In this document: in pieces, positions 8,356 through 17,983 of the stretch
Position numbering within the stretch: position 1 is the stretch's first letter
Layout: each line of letters begins with the position of its first letter
NCBI GenBank assembly: GCA_018333895.1
Contig: JAGXSJ010000091.1
Location: 1 to 51,559, forward strand
Origin: Truepera sp.
GTDB taxonomy: Bacteria; Deinococcota; Deinococci; Deinococcales; Trueperaceae
DNA: 51,559 bases
Reading direction: 5' to 3'
Program-made: the position numbers and the translations under genes
Notes under the pieces: generated by a model
Told to the model about the DNA's origin: nothing
Seen by the model: the letters and a program-made list of their open reading frames with translations, nothing else
The model's database searches: none

Positions 8356-8979
8356 CTAACTTGCGGCTAGCCGCTCAGCGATGAGCCGGAAGTTGCCGAG
8401 GATCGCCAGCCCTACCGCCTGACTCTTTTCGGGATGAAACTGCGTGGCGTGCAGGTGCCCTGTCGAGAGGGCGCTTTTGAAGCGGGTCTGGCCGTAGTCG
8501 GTATAGGCTCCGGGCAGGTCGTCGGCAAAGTCTACGTAGTAGGAGTTAGCGAAATAGACGTAGCTCCCGTCCGGGATGCCGCGCAGTAGCTCGGGCTGGC
8601 CGTAGCTAAAAAGCTGGTTCCAGCCCATCTGCGGCACGCTGACGGTATTATCAAAGCGCTTGACCGTTCCCGCAATAAGGCCCAGACCCGGCACTCCCGG
8701 CGCCTCCTGGGAGCGCTCCATCAACAGTTGCAGCCCGACACAGATGCCCAGAAACGGCTTGCCCGCGGCAAGGTGGGCTCTGACTAACGGCTCGAAGCCC
8801 GAGGCCAAAAAGGACTCCATGACCTGGCGGAAGTGCCCCTGCCCCGGCAAGACCAGGGCGTCGGCTCCGGCGGCCTCAGCCGGGGTGCTGGCGCGGACTA
8901 CCTCCAGCCCGGCTCGAGCCAGCGCTTTGTGAACGCTGTGCAGGTTGCCGGCGCCGTAGTCGATGAGGGCCGTGGTCAT
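8356..8979 (-). CDS. hisH: Imidazole glycerol phosphate synthase, glutaminase subunit HisH
   Basis: A 207-residue class I glutamine amidotransferase. IDYGAGNLHSV at the N terminus, PFLGICVGLQLL with the catalytic Cys, VPQMGWNQL, and HPEKS near the C terminus with catalytic His and Glu identify HisH. It releases ammonia from glutamine for HisF in histidine biosynthesis. It is the last gene of the hisC-hisB-hisH cluster and starts 10 bp after hisB. A TAAAAT sequence 6 nt before its ATG could be an internal leaderless promoter or chance. hisF is not in the window. Confidence 0.95.
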   Translation of the reverse strand: MTTALIDYGAGNLHSVHKALARAGLEVVRASTPAEAAGADALVLPGQGHFRQVMESFLASGFEPLVRAHLAAGKPFLGICVGLQLLMERSQEAPGVPGLGLIAGTVKRFDNTVSVPQMGWNQLFSYGQPELLRGIPDGSYVYFANSYYVDFADDLPGAYTDYGQTRFKSALSTGHLHATQFHPEKSQAVGLAILGNFRLIAERLAAS

Positions 8980-8988
8980 CAGATAATT

Positions 8989-9567
8989 TTAGATGAGCCC
9001 TTTGGTCGAAGGGACCGTGTCGGAGGTCAGCCTGGTGGCCTGGTAGAGCGCCCGGGCCCAGGCCTTGACGATCGCCTCGCTGACGTGATGGGTTTCGCGC
9101 CCGGCGATGACCCGCACGTGCATGGTAGCCCCGGCGTGGTTGCAGAAGCCGCGCAGCAGCTCGCGCAGATGAGGCACAATAAAGCCGTGGCAGTCGCCCT
9201 CGTAGCCGTAGGGTTCAAAAGCCAGATAGGGCCGCCCGGAGAGGTCGATCACTACCTGCGCCAGCGTCTCGTCCATCGGCACCCAGGCATCGGCGTAGCG
9301 TTCGATACCGCGGCGCTCGCCCAGCGCGGTGGCAAAAGCCTGGCCGAGCGTAATACCGGCATCTTCGGCCAGGTGGTGAACATCTACGTGCAGATCGCCT
9401 TGGCCGCGAATGGTGAGGTTAAAACGCCCGTGGCGGATGAGCTGCGCCAGCAGGTGATCTACAAAGCCGTGCCCGGTCTCGCTTATCCCGCCGACCGGGG
9501 CGTCAAGGTCGAGTTCGACCCGCAGCGTTGTCTCTTGGGTAATGCGCTCAATGCTGGCTTGTCGCAT
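8989..9567 (-). CDS. hisB: Imidazoleglycerol-phosphate dehydratase HisB
   Basis: A 192-residue monofunctional dehydratase of normal length. The near-duplicate metal-binding motifs are visible: GFVDHLLAQL and DVHHLAEDAGI in the first half, then CHGFIVPHLRELLRGF and THHVSEAIVKAWARAL in the second. It removes water from imidazole glycerol phosphate in histidine synthesis, using two Mn ions. It overlaps the 3' end of hisC by 20 bp and is followed by hisH, indicating co-transcription. Confidence 0.95.
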   Translation of the reverse strand: MRQASIERITQETTLRVELDLDAPVGGISETGHGFVDHLLAQLIRHGRFNLTIRGQGDLHVDVHHLAEDAGITLGQAFATALGERRGIERYADAWVPMDETLAQVVIDLSGRPYLAFEPYGYEGDCHGFIVPHLRELLRGFCNHAGATMHVRVIAGRETHHVSEAIVKAWARALYQATRLTSDTVPSTKGLI

Positions 9568-10615
9568 AACTGCTTCTCACCACCTCGGCGGCGGCCTCCA
9601 AGAAGGCGCCGTTCTCTTCTGGCGTGCCAACCGTTACCCGCAGGCAGCCAATGAGCCCCGGCAGGTGGTCTTGGCGGCGGATCAGCACGCCGCGCTCTAC
9701 CAGTCCGCGGTAAAAGGCGGCGGCGTCCGCGACCTTAAAGAGCAGGAAGTTAGTTGCTGACGGGAAGACGGTAAGGCCCAGAGCCGCAAGCCCCTGGCCT
9801 AGCCGCGCGCGCTCGAGCCTCACTTCGGCCAACCGCGAGGCCACATACTCCGGGGCTCCCAGCGCCGCCAGCCCAAACGCGGCCTGCACCATCGAGATCG
9901 AAAACGGCAGCAGGGCTTTTTGCAGCTCACGGGCTACCTCCGGCTGAGCCAGTGCGTAACCCAAGCGCACGCCTGCCAGACTAAACGCTTTGCTGAAGGT
10001 GCGGAGGCTCACCGCCAGAGGGGCTCGCCTGATTAAAGCCAGCGCGTCGCTGCCGGCGAACTGCCCATACGCTTCGTCGATTACTACCAGCCACCGCTCG
10101 CCTGCCGCCACAAGCAGCGTATGCAGCTCCTCAGGGGCATAGAGGTTGCCGGTCGGAGCGGCGGGGTTGGCCAGGAAGAAGACTCCGCTACCGCGCGCTA
10201 AATGGGCGGTCAGAGCGGCTGTTGGCAGCGCAAACCCCTGCTCCAGAGGCACCTCGATCAGCTCAGCCCCTAGCAGCCGGGCTTGGATGCCGTAGACCGG
10301 GAAGGTCGGCGTTACCGCCAAGACCTGTTGGCCCAGCCCGGCAGCGGTTACGATGGCCTGGATCAGCACATTAGAGCCGTTGCTGACCACCACCCCCTCC
10401 ATCGGCCAGCCGTGGTAACGGCCTAGCTCGGCGCGCAGCGAGTCAGCCAACAGCTCCGGATAGCGATTGACCGGGGCTTCCGCAATCAGCTTAAGCGCTC
10501 GAGCCTTGACCGCTTCGGGCGGCTCATACGGCGACTCATTCTGATCGAGTTTGACCCGGCAGGGGAGAGCGGCAAAATGATAAGCGCCCTGGGCGCGCAC
10601 GGCGGCGCGGATCAT
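9548..10615 (-). CDS. hisC: Histidinol-phosphate aminotransferase HisC
   Basis: A 355-residue class I/II PLP-dependent aminotransferase. LDQNESPYEPP at the N terminus is the substrate-arm signature of HisC. VVSNGSNVLIQ, FFLANPAAPTGN, VIDEAYGQFAG and SLRTFSKAFSLAGVRLGYA (with the PLP lysine) follow in the expected order. It converts imidazole-acetol phosphate and glutamate to histidinol phosphate. It is the first gene of a three-gene his cluster. A TATGAT box 6 nt before the ATG suggests its own leaderless promoter, separate from the infB transcript only 16 bp upstream. Confidence 0.95.
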   Translation of the reverse strand: MIRAAVRAQGAYHFAALPCRVKLDQNESPYEPPEAVKARALKLIAEAPVNRYPELLADSLRAELGRYHGWPMEGVVVSNGSNVLIQAIVTAAGLGQQVLAVTPTFPVYGIQARLLGAELIEVPLEQGFALPTAALTAHLARGSGVFFLANPAAPTGNLYAPEELHTLLVAAGERWLVVIDEAYGQFAGSDALALIRRAPLAVSLRTFSKAFSLAGVRLGYALAQPEVARELQKALLPFSISMVQAAFGLAALGAPEYVASRLAEVRLERARLGQGLAALGLTVFPSATNFLLFKVADAAAFYRGLVERGVLIRRQDHLPGLIGCLRVTVGTPEENGAFLEAAAEVVRSSYATSQH

Positions 10616-10621
10616 GCCGGT

Positions 10622-10627
10622 ATCATA
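10622..10627 (-). promoter_or_regulatory. candidate leaderless -10 box for hisC
   Basis: On the minus strand TATGAT, then ACCGGC, then the ATG of hisC. It lies in the 16-bp gap after infB and would allow his genes to be transcribed separately. Confidence 0.5.
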
Positions 10628-10631
10628 CCCG

Positions 10632-12354
<1,723 letters not shown>

Positions 12355-12362
<8 letters not shown>

Positions 12363-12630
12363 TCGTACCTCCGTTGTGAGTGCTGTCGGTGTAGCGTGCG
12401 GCCAAAGCGTTAGCCATAGCCTCGCTCTGGTTGCGAAACAACCTCCCTAAGCCTTTGCGGGTGTGGCAGTTCGGGTTATCGGCGCAGACCCAGGCCCCCC
12501 GCCCGGCAGCGCGGCGCGTAGCATCGAGCTGCCATATTCCCTCTTGCTGCACAAAGCGGATCAGTTCGGCCTGAGGGCGGCTGCGGCGGCAGGCGACGCA
12601 GCGCCGCAGAGGGATGTGCCGGGGCCTCAT
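12355..12630 (-). CDS. ylxR: YlxR family (DUF448) RNA-binding protein
   Basis: A 91-residue YlxR/DUF448 protein: RRCVACRRSRPQAELIRFV near the N terminus and AAGRGAWVCADN in the middle are the family signatures. YlxR proteins bind RNA or nucleoid and in some bacteria modulate RNase P or transcription. It lies in its standard place between nusA (6 bp upstream) and infB (8-bp overlap). GGAG precedes the ATG. Confidence 0.92.
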
Positions 12631-12635
12631 GGCAG

Positions 12636-13814
12636 CTACTCCTTCGCGGGTTCCTCGGGCGAGGCACTAGTCACGGTAGTGCCGGCAAAGAGCGCCTCAA
12701 AAGCGGCCCGCTTGCTGCTGCTGGCAGCGACGCTCGGCTCTTGGCGGGAGGCGGCGGCCTGCAAGGCGGCATCGAGGTCAGAGATGGTCTCAGAGGCGAC
12801 CAGGTCAATAGTGTAGCCGGTCAGTTTGGCGGCTAGGCGCACGTTCTGGCCGCCTTTGCCGATGGCTAACGAGAGCTGATCGTTGCCGACCATCACCCGG
12901 ACCTTGTGGTTGTCGTTGTCAACCTCGATATTGCCGACCTTAGCTGGCGAGAGCGCGTTGCGGATGAACTCGCGCGGACTTGAGTCCCACATGATGATAT
13001 CGACCCGCTCGCGCTGCAACTCGCCGGTTACAGCCTGGATGCGGCTGCCCCGGTGCCCGATACAGGCGCCGATCGGGTCAACGTTGGAGTTGCGGCTAGT
13101 GACCGCCACTTTGGAGCGCTGACCGGCCTCGCGGGCAATCGCCTTGATCTCAACCGTTTCGTCGGCAACTTCCGGGATCTCCTGCCGCATCAGATACTGC
13201 AACAACTCCGGAGCGGCCCGCGAAACCAGGATGCTGGGGCCGCGACTGCCTAGTTCAACCTTGGCAAGATAGACCTTAAGGCGCATCCCCACCATATAAC
13301 GCTCGCCGGGGATCTGCTCCTTGGGCGGCATGATCGCCTCGCCGCGCCCGAGGTCCACAAACACATTGCGCTTGTTGTCCTGGCGCGACACCACCGCCGT
13401 AATCACGTCGCCAGCGCGGTCCTTGTACTCGTTGTAGACGGTGTTGCGCTCGGCCTCGCGGATCTTTTGGGTGATGACCTGCTTGGTGGTCTGCACCGCG
13501 ATGCGGGTGAAGCGCTCAGAATCGACCGGAAACACCATCTCCATGCCGACCTCGACGTCGGGATCGAGTTTGAGCGCCTCCTCAAGCGCGATGTCCAGGT
13601 TGGGGTCTTCGACCTGCTCGACGACCCGCTTGATTACCAAGACCTCGATCTCGCCGGTATCGGGATTGACCTCGACCTCGATCTGCTTGCCGGGCTCAAC
13701 TTTGCTTTCATAAGCCTGGCGCAGAGAGTCCTCAAAGTCGGCTAGTAGCTGCTCCTTGTCGATATTGCGCTCGTTAGCGAGCTGGTTTAGCGCGTCGATA
13801 AACTCCTTGTTCAT
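12636..13814 (-). CDS. nusA: Transcription termination/antitermination factor NusA
   Basis: A 392-residue NusA with the RNA-polymerase-binding N-terminal domain (about residues 1-125, FEDSLRQAYESK), an S1 domain (about 130-200, GDVITAVVSRQD) and two KH domains (about 205-345: SNVDPIGACIGHRGSRIQ and NDQLSLAIGKGGQNVRLA). The short tail after residue 350 lacks the acidic repeats of gamma-proteobacterial NusA. It controls pausing, termination and antitermination. A strong AAGGAGG site precedes the ATG; rimP ends 9 bp upstream. A terminator-like hairpin ahead of the operon could allow feedback by NusA, which is inference. Confidence 0.96.
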   Translation of the reverse strand: MNKEFIDALNQLANERNIDKEQLLADFEDSLRQAYESKVEPGKQIEVEVNPDTGEIEVLVIKRVVEQVEDPNLDIALEEALKLDPDVEVGMEMVFPVDSERFTRIAVQTTKQVITQKIREAERNTVYNEYKDRAGDVITAVVSRQDNKRNVFVDLGRGEAIMPPKEQIPGERYMVGMRLKVYLAKVELGSRGPSILVSRAAPELLQYLMRQEIPEVADETVEIKAIAREAGQRSKVAVTSRNSNVDPIGACIGHRGSRIQAVTGELQRERVDIIMWDSSPREFIRNALSPAKVGNIEVDNDNHKVRVMVGNDQLSLAIGKGGQNVRLAAKLTGYTIDLVASETISDLDAALQAAASRQEPSVAASSSKRAAFEALFAGTTVTSASPEEPAKE

Positions 13815-13823
13815 TAATCCTCC

Positions 13824-14264
13824 TTAGCGGTGGGTCTCCGGCCACTCCGCTAGCCGGGCTTGGTCGATATCGCGCAGCGCCACGGTGCGCTGCACGGTGC
13901 CGATGGCAAAGGTTACGGCCTCGTCGCTGACGTTGCCAATCACGCCCTTGAAGGTTTCGCCGGTGACCTGCACCTTAGCGGCTAAGCCTTGAAAGCGCCT
14001 AAAGTGCTCAGCGGTAAGCAGTGGCCGCTGCGGACCCGGCGATTCGACCTCGAGCTTAAACGGGCTATCGAACGGATCGAGCCGGTCGAGCTCGAGCCCG
14101 AACACCCGCGAGGCCAACTCTACGTCAGCCAGCGCTACCGGTTGCCGGTCGAGCCGGTCGATGCGCAACAGCACAGTTCGCTTGCCGCGCCCGCTGACGG
14201 TCAGCTCGAGCACCTCAAAGCCGAGGGGCTCCAGTACCGCTTGGGCAGCTTGCGTCAGCTCCAT
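13824..14264 (-). CDS. rimP: Ribosome maturation factor RimP
   Basis: A 146-residue RimP: the N-terminal domain contains FEVLELTVSGRGKRTVLLRID and the family motif FKLEVESPGPQRPL (about residues 67-80), and the C-terminal Sm-like domain follows. It is needed for 30S subunit maturation. It is the first gene of rimP-nusA-ylxR-infB, with TAGGAGG before the ATG. Confidence 0.94.
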   Translation of the reverse strand: MELTQAAQAVLEPLGFEVLELTVSGRGKRTVLLRIDRLDRQPVALADVELASRVFGLELDRLDPFDSPFKLEVESPGPQRPLLTAEHFRRFQGLAAKVQVTGETFKGVIGNVSDEAVTFAIGTVQRTVALRDIDQARLAEWPETHR

Positions 14265-14311
14265 GCCAACCTCCTAAGCCTGACGCGCTTGTAAGAGTGG
14301 GCTAGGGCATG

Positions 14312-14340
14312 AAAAAGGGCGGGTACCGCGCACCCACCCT
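14312..14340 (-). terminator. Intrinsic terminator/attenuator ahead of rimP
   Basis: On the minus strand an 8-bp stem (GGGTGGGT with ACCCGCCC, one G-U pair) and a 7-nt loop are followed by TTTTT. It points toward rimP and ends about 48 bp before the rimP ATG. No gene is visible just upstream on this strand, so it most likely terminates leader transcripts and could act as an attenuator for rimP-nusA-infB. Confidence 0.7.
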
Positions 14341-14743
14341 GACAAGGCAGTCGGGACTACTACCGGCTATCAGTATACCGGTACGGGGCAGTTATTACAA
14401 GCCGCAATCCGAAGGCTAAAACGCGAGCGGTTAGGAACGCTCATTCGCGTCTTGTCGTATGGCATAAGGTGTACCAGTTGACCATACTCTGGCCTCTGCT
14501 TGACGCTGCTCTGACAATCCCCTGATAGGCTCCGCGTGGTTTGTGCGGAAGGTGCCTTATGAATTTCAATGACGACCCACCGCTTCGCCAACAGAAGCCA
14601 GGCGCAAAACAAAGCTGCCTGCAGGCACTATGACAGTGAATAGGCCAGTGAAAACGGGCCGATCCCGCAGCGCCGGACTTGGTGGCGCTCCTGCGGCTTG
14701 CGCGCAGGATACCGCCTAAGGCGCTGTTTGTTGCTAACTAATC
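14341..14743. other. Intergenic region without recognised gene
   Basis: About 400 bp between the rimP leader terminator and the phnG-like remnant. The short reading frames here show no recognisable family. It probably contains the rimP operon promoter on the minus strand, but no convincing -35/-10 pair could be chosen. Confidence 0.4.
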
Positions 14744-14935
14744 ATGGCGCATCTTAAAGACCAGTCCGCAGTCTTAAGCCTTCTCTGCCGAGCCCCTGCC
14801 GAGGAGGTGAAGGCGCTGGCCGACCAGATGCTACCCGCGCTGGTCAAGCTGGGCAGCCTGGAGGTGGTGCATAATCGCACCGGGCTGGTCATGCTACCCT
14901 ACCGCGACACCGTGCAAGGCACCCCGGGTGAGTGG
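14744..14935 (+). pseudogene. phnG-like fragment (C-P lyase subunit), truncated
   Basis: The first 55 or so codons read like the N-terminal part of PhnG: VLSLLCRAPAEEVKALADQ followed by EVVHNRTGLVMLPYRDTV and QGTP, comparable with PhnG helix 1 and the TGLV strand. After QGTP the expected F-x-x-GE-x-x-V-T-E motif is lost and the frame continues as unrelated sequence into the antisense 3' end of the GH43 gene. Intact PhnG has about 150 residues and is followed by phnH; neither is present. It is probably the 5' stump of a deleted phosphonate gene set. Confidence 0.5.
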
Positions 14936-14959
14936 CGACCATGCGCCGAGGTGCTGGGC

Positions 14960-16000
14960 TTAGCGAGTGCGGATCGTGGGTGCCGGCTGCAAGCCGGTGG
15001 TGGGGCCGCGCACTACTGGGCGCCCTGCGACCCAATCTAGCCGGTCGAGCCACATCAGGCGCCGACCGCCCCGCAAACCTGCGGTAGTCACTTCCCAAGC
15101 GTGGTAGACCAGCCAGTCCTGCCCGGCGTCGTCGGTAATGATGGTCTGGTGGCCGGGGCCGATCACGAGCGGCGGCGTCAGGCGGCTGGTCAGGATGGGG
15201 ATCTCGGGCGCCTTTACGCACGGCCCAGTAGCGCTCTCACAGACAGCGTAGCCGACAGCGTATTCGACTCCGGCATAGGAGTTGGCCGAGTAGAAGAGGT
15301 AGTAGCGTCCATCGCGCAGCCACATCGTCGGCGCCTCGACTACGCGACCCTCCCAGGCCTGATCGTTGCGGATCAGCCGGGTCGGCTCGCCAACCAGGCT
15401 AAGCCCGTCTGGCGTCAGCTCCTGGACGTAAAGATAGCTCGCCACCCCGATGTGGTTGCCGTCGTTTTTCCAGTACAGATAGAGGGTGCCGTCCGCGTCG
15501 CGAAAGGGACTCGCATCGATCGAGCCGCCTTCGGCTACCTGACACACCAGCGGCTCTTCACGCGTATCCTGAAAGTGCCGGTCGGGGTGCTCGCTGGTCG
15601 CTACCCCGAGGCACTGCCGATCCAGGTCGCGGTGACGGGCGGTGTAATACATGACGAAACGGTCGCCTATCGGCATGACCTCGGGCGCCCAGACCCGCGA
15701 GTCGCCGAGCCTTACCCAACGTCCGAAAACAGGTAGAGCCTCGTTGGGGATGTCCCAGTTGACTAGGTCGGTGGAGCGAGCCACCGGCACGTTGCGGCTA
15801 GCCGAGTTAGTGGAGTAGGCATAAAATACGTTGCCGACGCGGATGATGTGCGGGTCCGGAAAGTTAGTGCGCAACACCGGATTGTGAAAAGTTGGCTCTG
15901 CGGCTAAGGTGCCCATGCTAAACAGAACCCCCAAGAGGCTGAGTAATAGCGGGTGTAGCGTTCGAGATTGCTTCGAGCGGTAGAAAAGCTGATAGTTCAC
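14960..16000 (-). CDS. Secreted glycoside hydrolase family 43 protein
   Basis: A 346-residue protein with a signal peptide (LHPLLLSLLGVLFSMGTLAA, about residues 16-35) and a single five-bladed GH43 domain. NPVLRTNFPDPHIIRVGN holds the catalytic base Asp, IDASPFRDADGTLYLYWKND the pKa-modulating Asp, and VVEAPTMWLRDGRYYLFYSA the general acid Glu. GH43 enzymes cleave arabinofuranosides, xylosides or arabinan. The start is a GTG preceded by GGAG. It is the last gene of the cluster GH2 - binding protein - two permeases - GH43, and would act outside the membrane on oligosaccharides that the transporter then imports. Confidence 0.85.
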   Translation of the reverse strand: MNYQLFYRSKQSRTLHPLLLSLLGVLFSMGTLAAEPTFHNPVLRTNFPDPHIIRVGNVFYAYSTNSASRNVPVARSTDLVNWDIPNEALPVFGRWVRLGDSRVWAPEVMPIGDRFVMYYTARHRDLDRQCLGVATSEHPDRHFQDTREEPLVCQVAEGGSIDASPFRDADGTLYLYWKNDGNHIGVASYLYVQELTPDGLSLVGEPTRLIRNDQAWEGRVVEAPTMWLRDGRYYLFYSANSYAGVEYAVGYAVCESATGPCVKAPEIPILTSRLTPPLVIGPGHQTIITDDAGQDWLVYHAWEVTTAGLRGGRRLMWLDRLDWVAGRPVVRGPTTGLQPAPTIRTR

Positions 16001-16099
16001 GGCATTTTGCTCCGTTCAATGATGACACCCCCGCAGTAAGATGACATAAGAATAAGTGAGAGTGAGACCGGTTCCCCACAGCTATTGCAACGCACCTCA

Positions 16100-16984
16100 C
16101 TAGTTCTTTAGCCCTGTGCTGGCCACACTCTGCACAATATAGCGCTGCAGGAAGATGTAGATCACTATGACCGGCACCGCCACGATCACCGCCCCGGCCA
16201 TCATCAGCCCGTACTCGGAAGTATAGGCCCCTTGTAGGGTACGCAGGCCCGGCGGTAGCGTCAGCAAGGCCCGGTCGCGCAGGATTAATAGCGGCCAGAG
16301 GAAGTCGTTCCAGCTACCTAGGAAGGTCAGGATACCGAGTGTCGCTAGCGCGGGCTTAGAGAGCGGCAGCACGATCTTGTAGAAGATCTGAAACTTGCTG
16401 GCCCCGTCGATCTCGGCTGACTCTTCGAGCTCCTTAGGGATCGATTCGAAGAACTGCCGCAAGAAGAAGACCCCGAAGACGCCCGCTAGGCCCGGAATGA
16501 TGACACCTAGGTAGGAGTTGAGCAACCCCAGCCGGTAGATCGTTAAGAAATTTGGGATTAAAAACATCATGCCGGGCATAAACAAGGTGGCTAGGAGTAG
16601 GGTGTAGAGCGCCTTGCGGCCAGGGAAATCCATCCGGGCGTAAGCGTAGGCTGCGAGCGATGTGACGGTCAGCGTCGCTAACGTCGAAAGGGTCGCCACT
16701 AACAGCGAGTTTATGAACCAGCGCACAATAGGCGTGTTCGGGTTGTTGAGCAGCGCCTGATAGTTCTCCCAGGTGAAGGTGAGTGGGATCCAGTGAAGCT
16801 CGCGGGTAAACCATTCGGGTTTAGGCTTAAACGAGGTCGAGAGCATCCATAGGAGCGGCATGATGACCAAGAGCGCGATAGCGATGAGCAGAAGGTAGAT
16901 CGCTAGCCGCCCGGCGATGGCGCGGAGGCGGTAGTAGGTGAGCCTGGAGGCTTTCGACCGGCGGGTTGAGATGCTAGCTGACAT
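16100..16984 (-). CDS. Carbohydrate ABC transporter permease (MalG-type)
   Basis: A 294-residue inner-membrane protein with six predicted helices. The first is LAIYLLLIAIALLVIMPLLW, and the periplasmic stretch FKPKPEWFTRELHWIPLTFTW is typical of this class. ELEESAEIDGASKFQIFYK followed by IVLPLSKPALA is the EAA loop that contacts the ATPase. It forms the channel together with the permease encoded just upstream (12-bp gap). No ATPase gene is in the cluster, so a shared MsmK-like ATPase encoded elsewhere is expected. GGAGGT precedes the ATG. Confidence 0.93.
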   Translation of the reverse strand: MSASISTRRSKASRLTYYRLRAIAGRLAIYLLLIAIALLVIMPLLWMLSTSFKPKPEWFTRELHWIPLTFTWENYQALLNNPNTPIVRWFINSLLVATLSTLATLTVTSLAAYAYARMDFPGRKALYTLLLATLFMPGMMFLIPNFLTIYRLGLLNSYLGVIIPGLAGVFGVFFLRQFFESIPKELEESAEIDGASKFQIFYKIVLPLSKPALATLGILTFLGSWNDFLWPLLILRDRALLTLPPGLRTLQGAYTSEYGLMMAGAVIVAVPVIVIYIFLQRYIVQSVASTGLKN

Positions 16985-16996
16985 CGCATACCTCCG

Positions 16997-17926
16997 TCAG
17001 GTGCGCTGCCGGAAGATCCGGAACTGCACGTACGAAATGAGGATCATGATGGTGGCGACCACAAACGACATCGCCGCGGCGCTGCCCTGAAAGGGGCGCT
17101 CAAACCCTTCGCGGTAGATGCGCAACATCACCGGTTCGGTGGCTCCACCGCCTCCCGGCTGCGCAGGTCCGCCGCCGGTCATGAAAAACGGCTGTCCGAA
17201 AAGGTTGAACGAGGCGATGATGGTGATGATGACGATGAAGAGCATCACCGGCCGCAGCATCGGCAGGGTGATCTCCCAAAACAACTGCCAACCCGTTGCG
17301 CCGTCAATCGCACCCGCCTCGTAGAGATAGCCCGGTATATCTTGCAGCGCGGCAAGGAAGATGATCATGTTGAAGCCGAGCGTCCACCAGATGGTGGCGA
17401 TCACGATCGAGATCCAGGCCCACGGCATGCTCGATAACCAGCGCGGTGGGCGGATACCTAATTCCCACAGGTAGTAGTTGATGAGCCCGCCTTGGCTCTG
17501 AAAGATCCACCACCACAACAAGCCCACCACCGCCACAGACAGCACCCACGGTGCGAAATAGATGGCGCGAAACAGGTTGCGCCCGGGCGTCTTGGTGTTT
17601 AGCAAGATGGCCAGTAACAAGGGGATGACTACCAGAGGCGGCACACTGTAGATAACAAACTCGGCAGTATTTGAGAACGCGTTCCAGAATTCGTTGAACT
17701 TGATGTTGCCAGGGGTAAACAGCGCAAGATAGTTTTGCAGGCCAACAAACTCAGTTCTTTCCGGGCGCAGGAAATCAAACTTATGGAAGCTGATCCAGAG
17801 GCCATTAAAGAAGGGATAGCCGATGAACAGCGCAAAAAAAGCCAGGTGTGGCAAGATGAACAGGTAAGGAACCCACCAATTAGGCCGCCGCCTGCCTTTG
17901 CGACCGGCGGTGAGGGTAGTTGTCAT
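16997..17926 (-). CDS. Carbohydrate ABC transporter permease (MalF/UgpA-type)
   Basis: A 309-residue inner-membrane permease. VPYLFILPHLAFFALFIGYP is the first helix and LYEAGAIDGATGWQLFWEI plus TLPMLRPVM is the EAA loop. It pairs with the MalG-type permease downstream and the binding protein upstream. The ATG at 17926 is preferred over a start 15 bp upstream because GGAAAGGACAGGC precedes it. Confidence 0.93.
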   Translation of the reverse strand: MTTTLTAGRKGRRRPNWWVPYLFILPHLAFFALFIGYPFFNGLWISFHKFDFLRPERTEFVGLQNYLALFTPGNIKFNEFWNAFSNTAEFVIYSVPPLVVIPLLLAILLNTKTPGRNLFRAIYFAPWVLSVAVVGLLWWWIFQSQGGLINYYLWELGIRPPRWLSSMPWAWISIVIATIWWTLGFNMIIFLAALQDIPGYLYEAGAIDGATGWQLFWEITLPMLRPVMLFIVIITIIASFNLFGQPFFMTGGGPAQPGGGGATEPVMLRIYREGFERPFQGSAAAMSFVVATIMILISYVQFRIFRQRT

Positions 17927-17983
17927 GCCTGTCCTTTCCATGCTGTAGGGTGTGCCGAGCCTAAGCTCGGCACACCGGAAGGG

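Noticed and set aside
8833-9654. Long plus-strand reading frame over the his genes
   Set aside because: It is antisense to hisH and hisB, which have full family motifs, and its own sequence matches no family; a high-GC shadow frame.
14370-14612. 80-codon minus-strand frame upstream of rimP
   Set aside because: No ribosome-binding site, no recognisable motif, and it lies where the operon promoter is expected.
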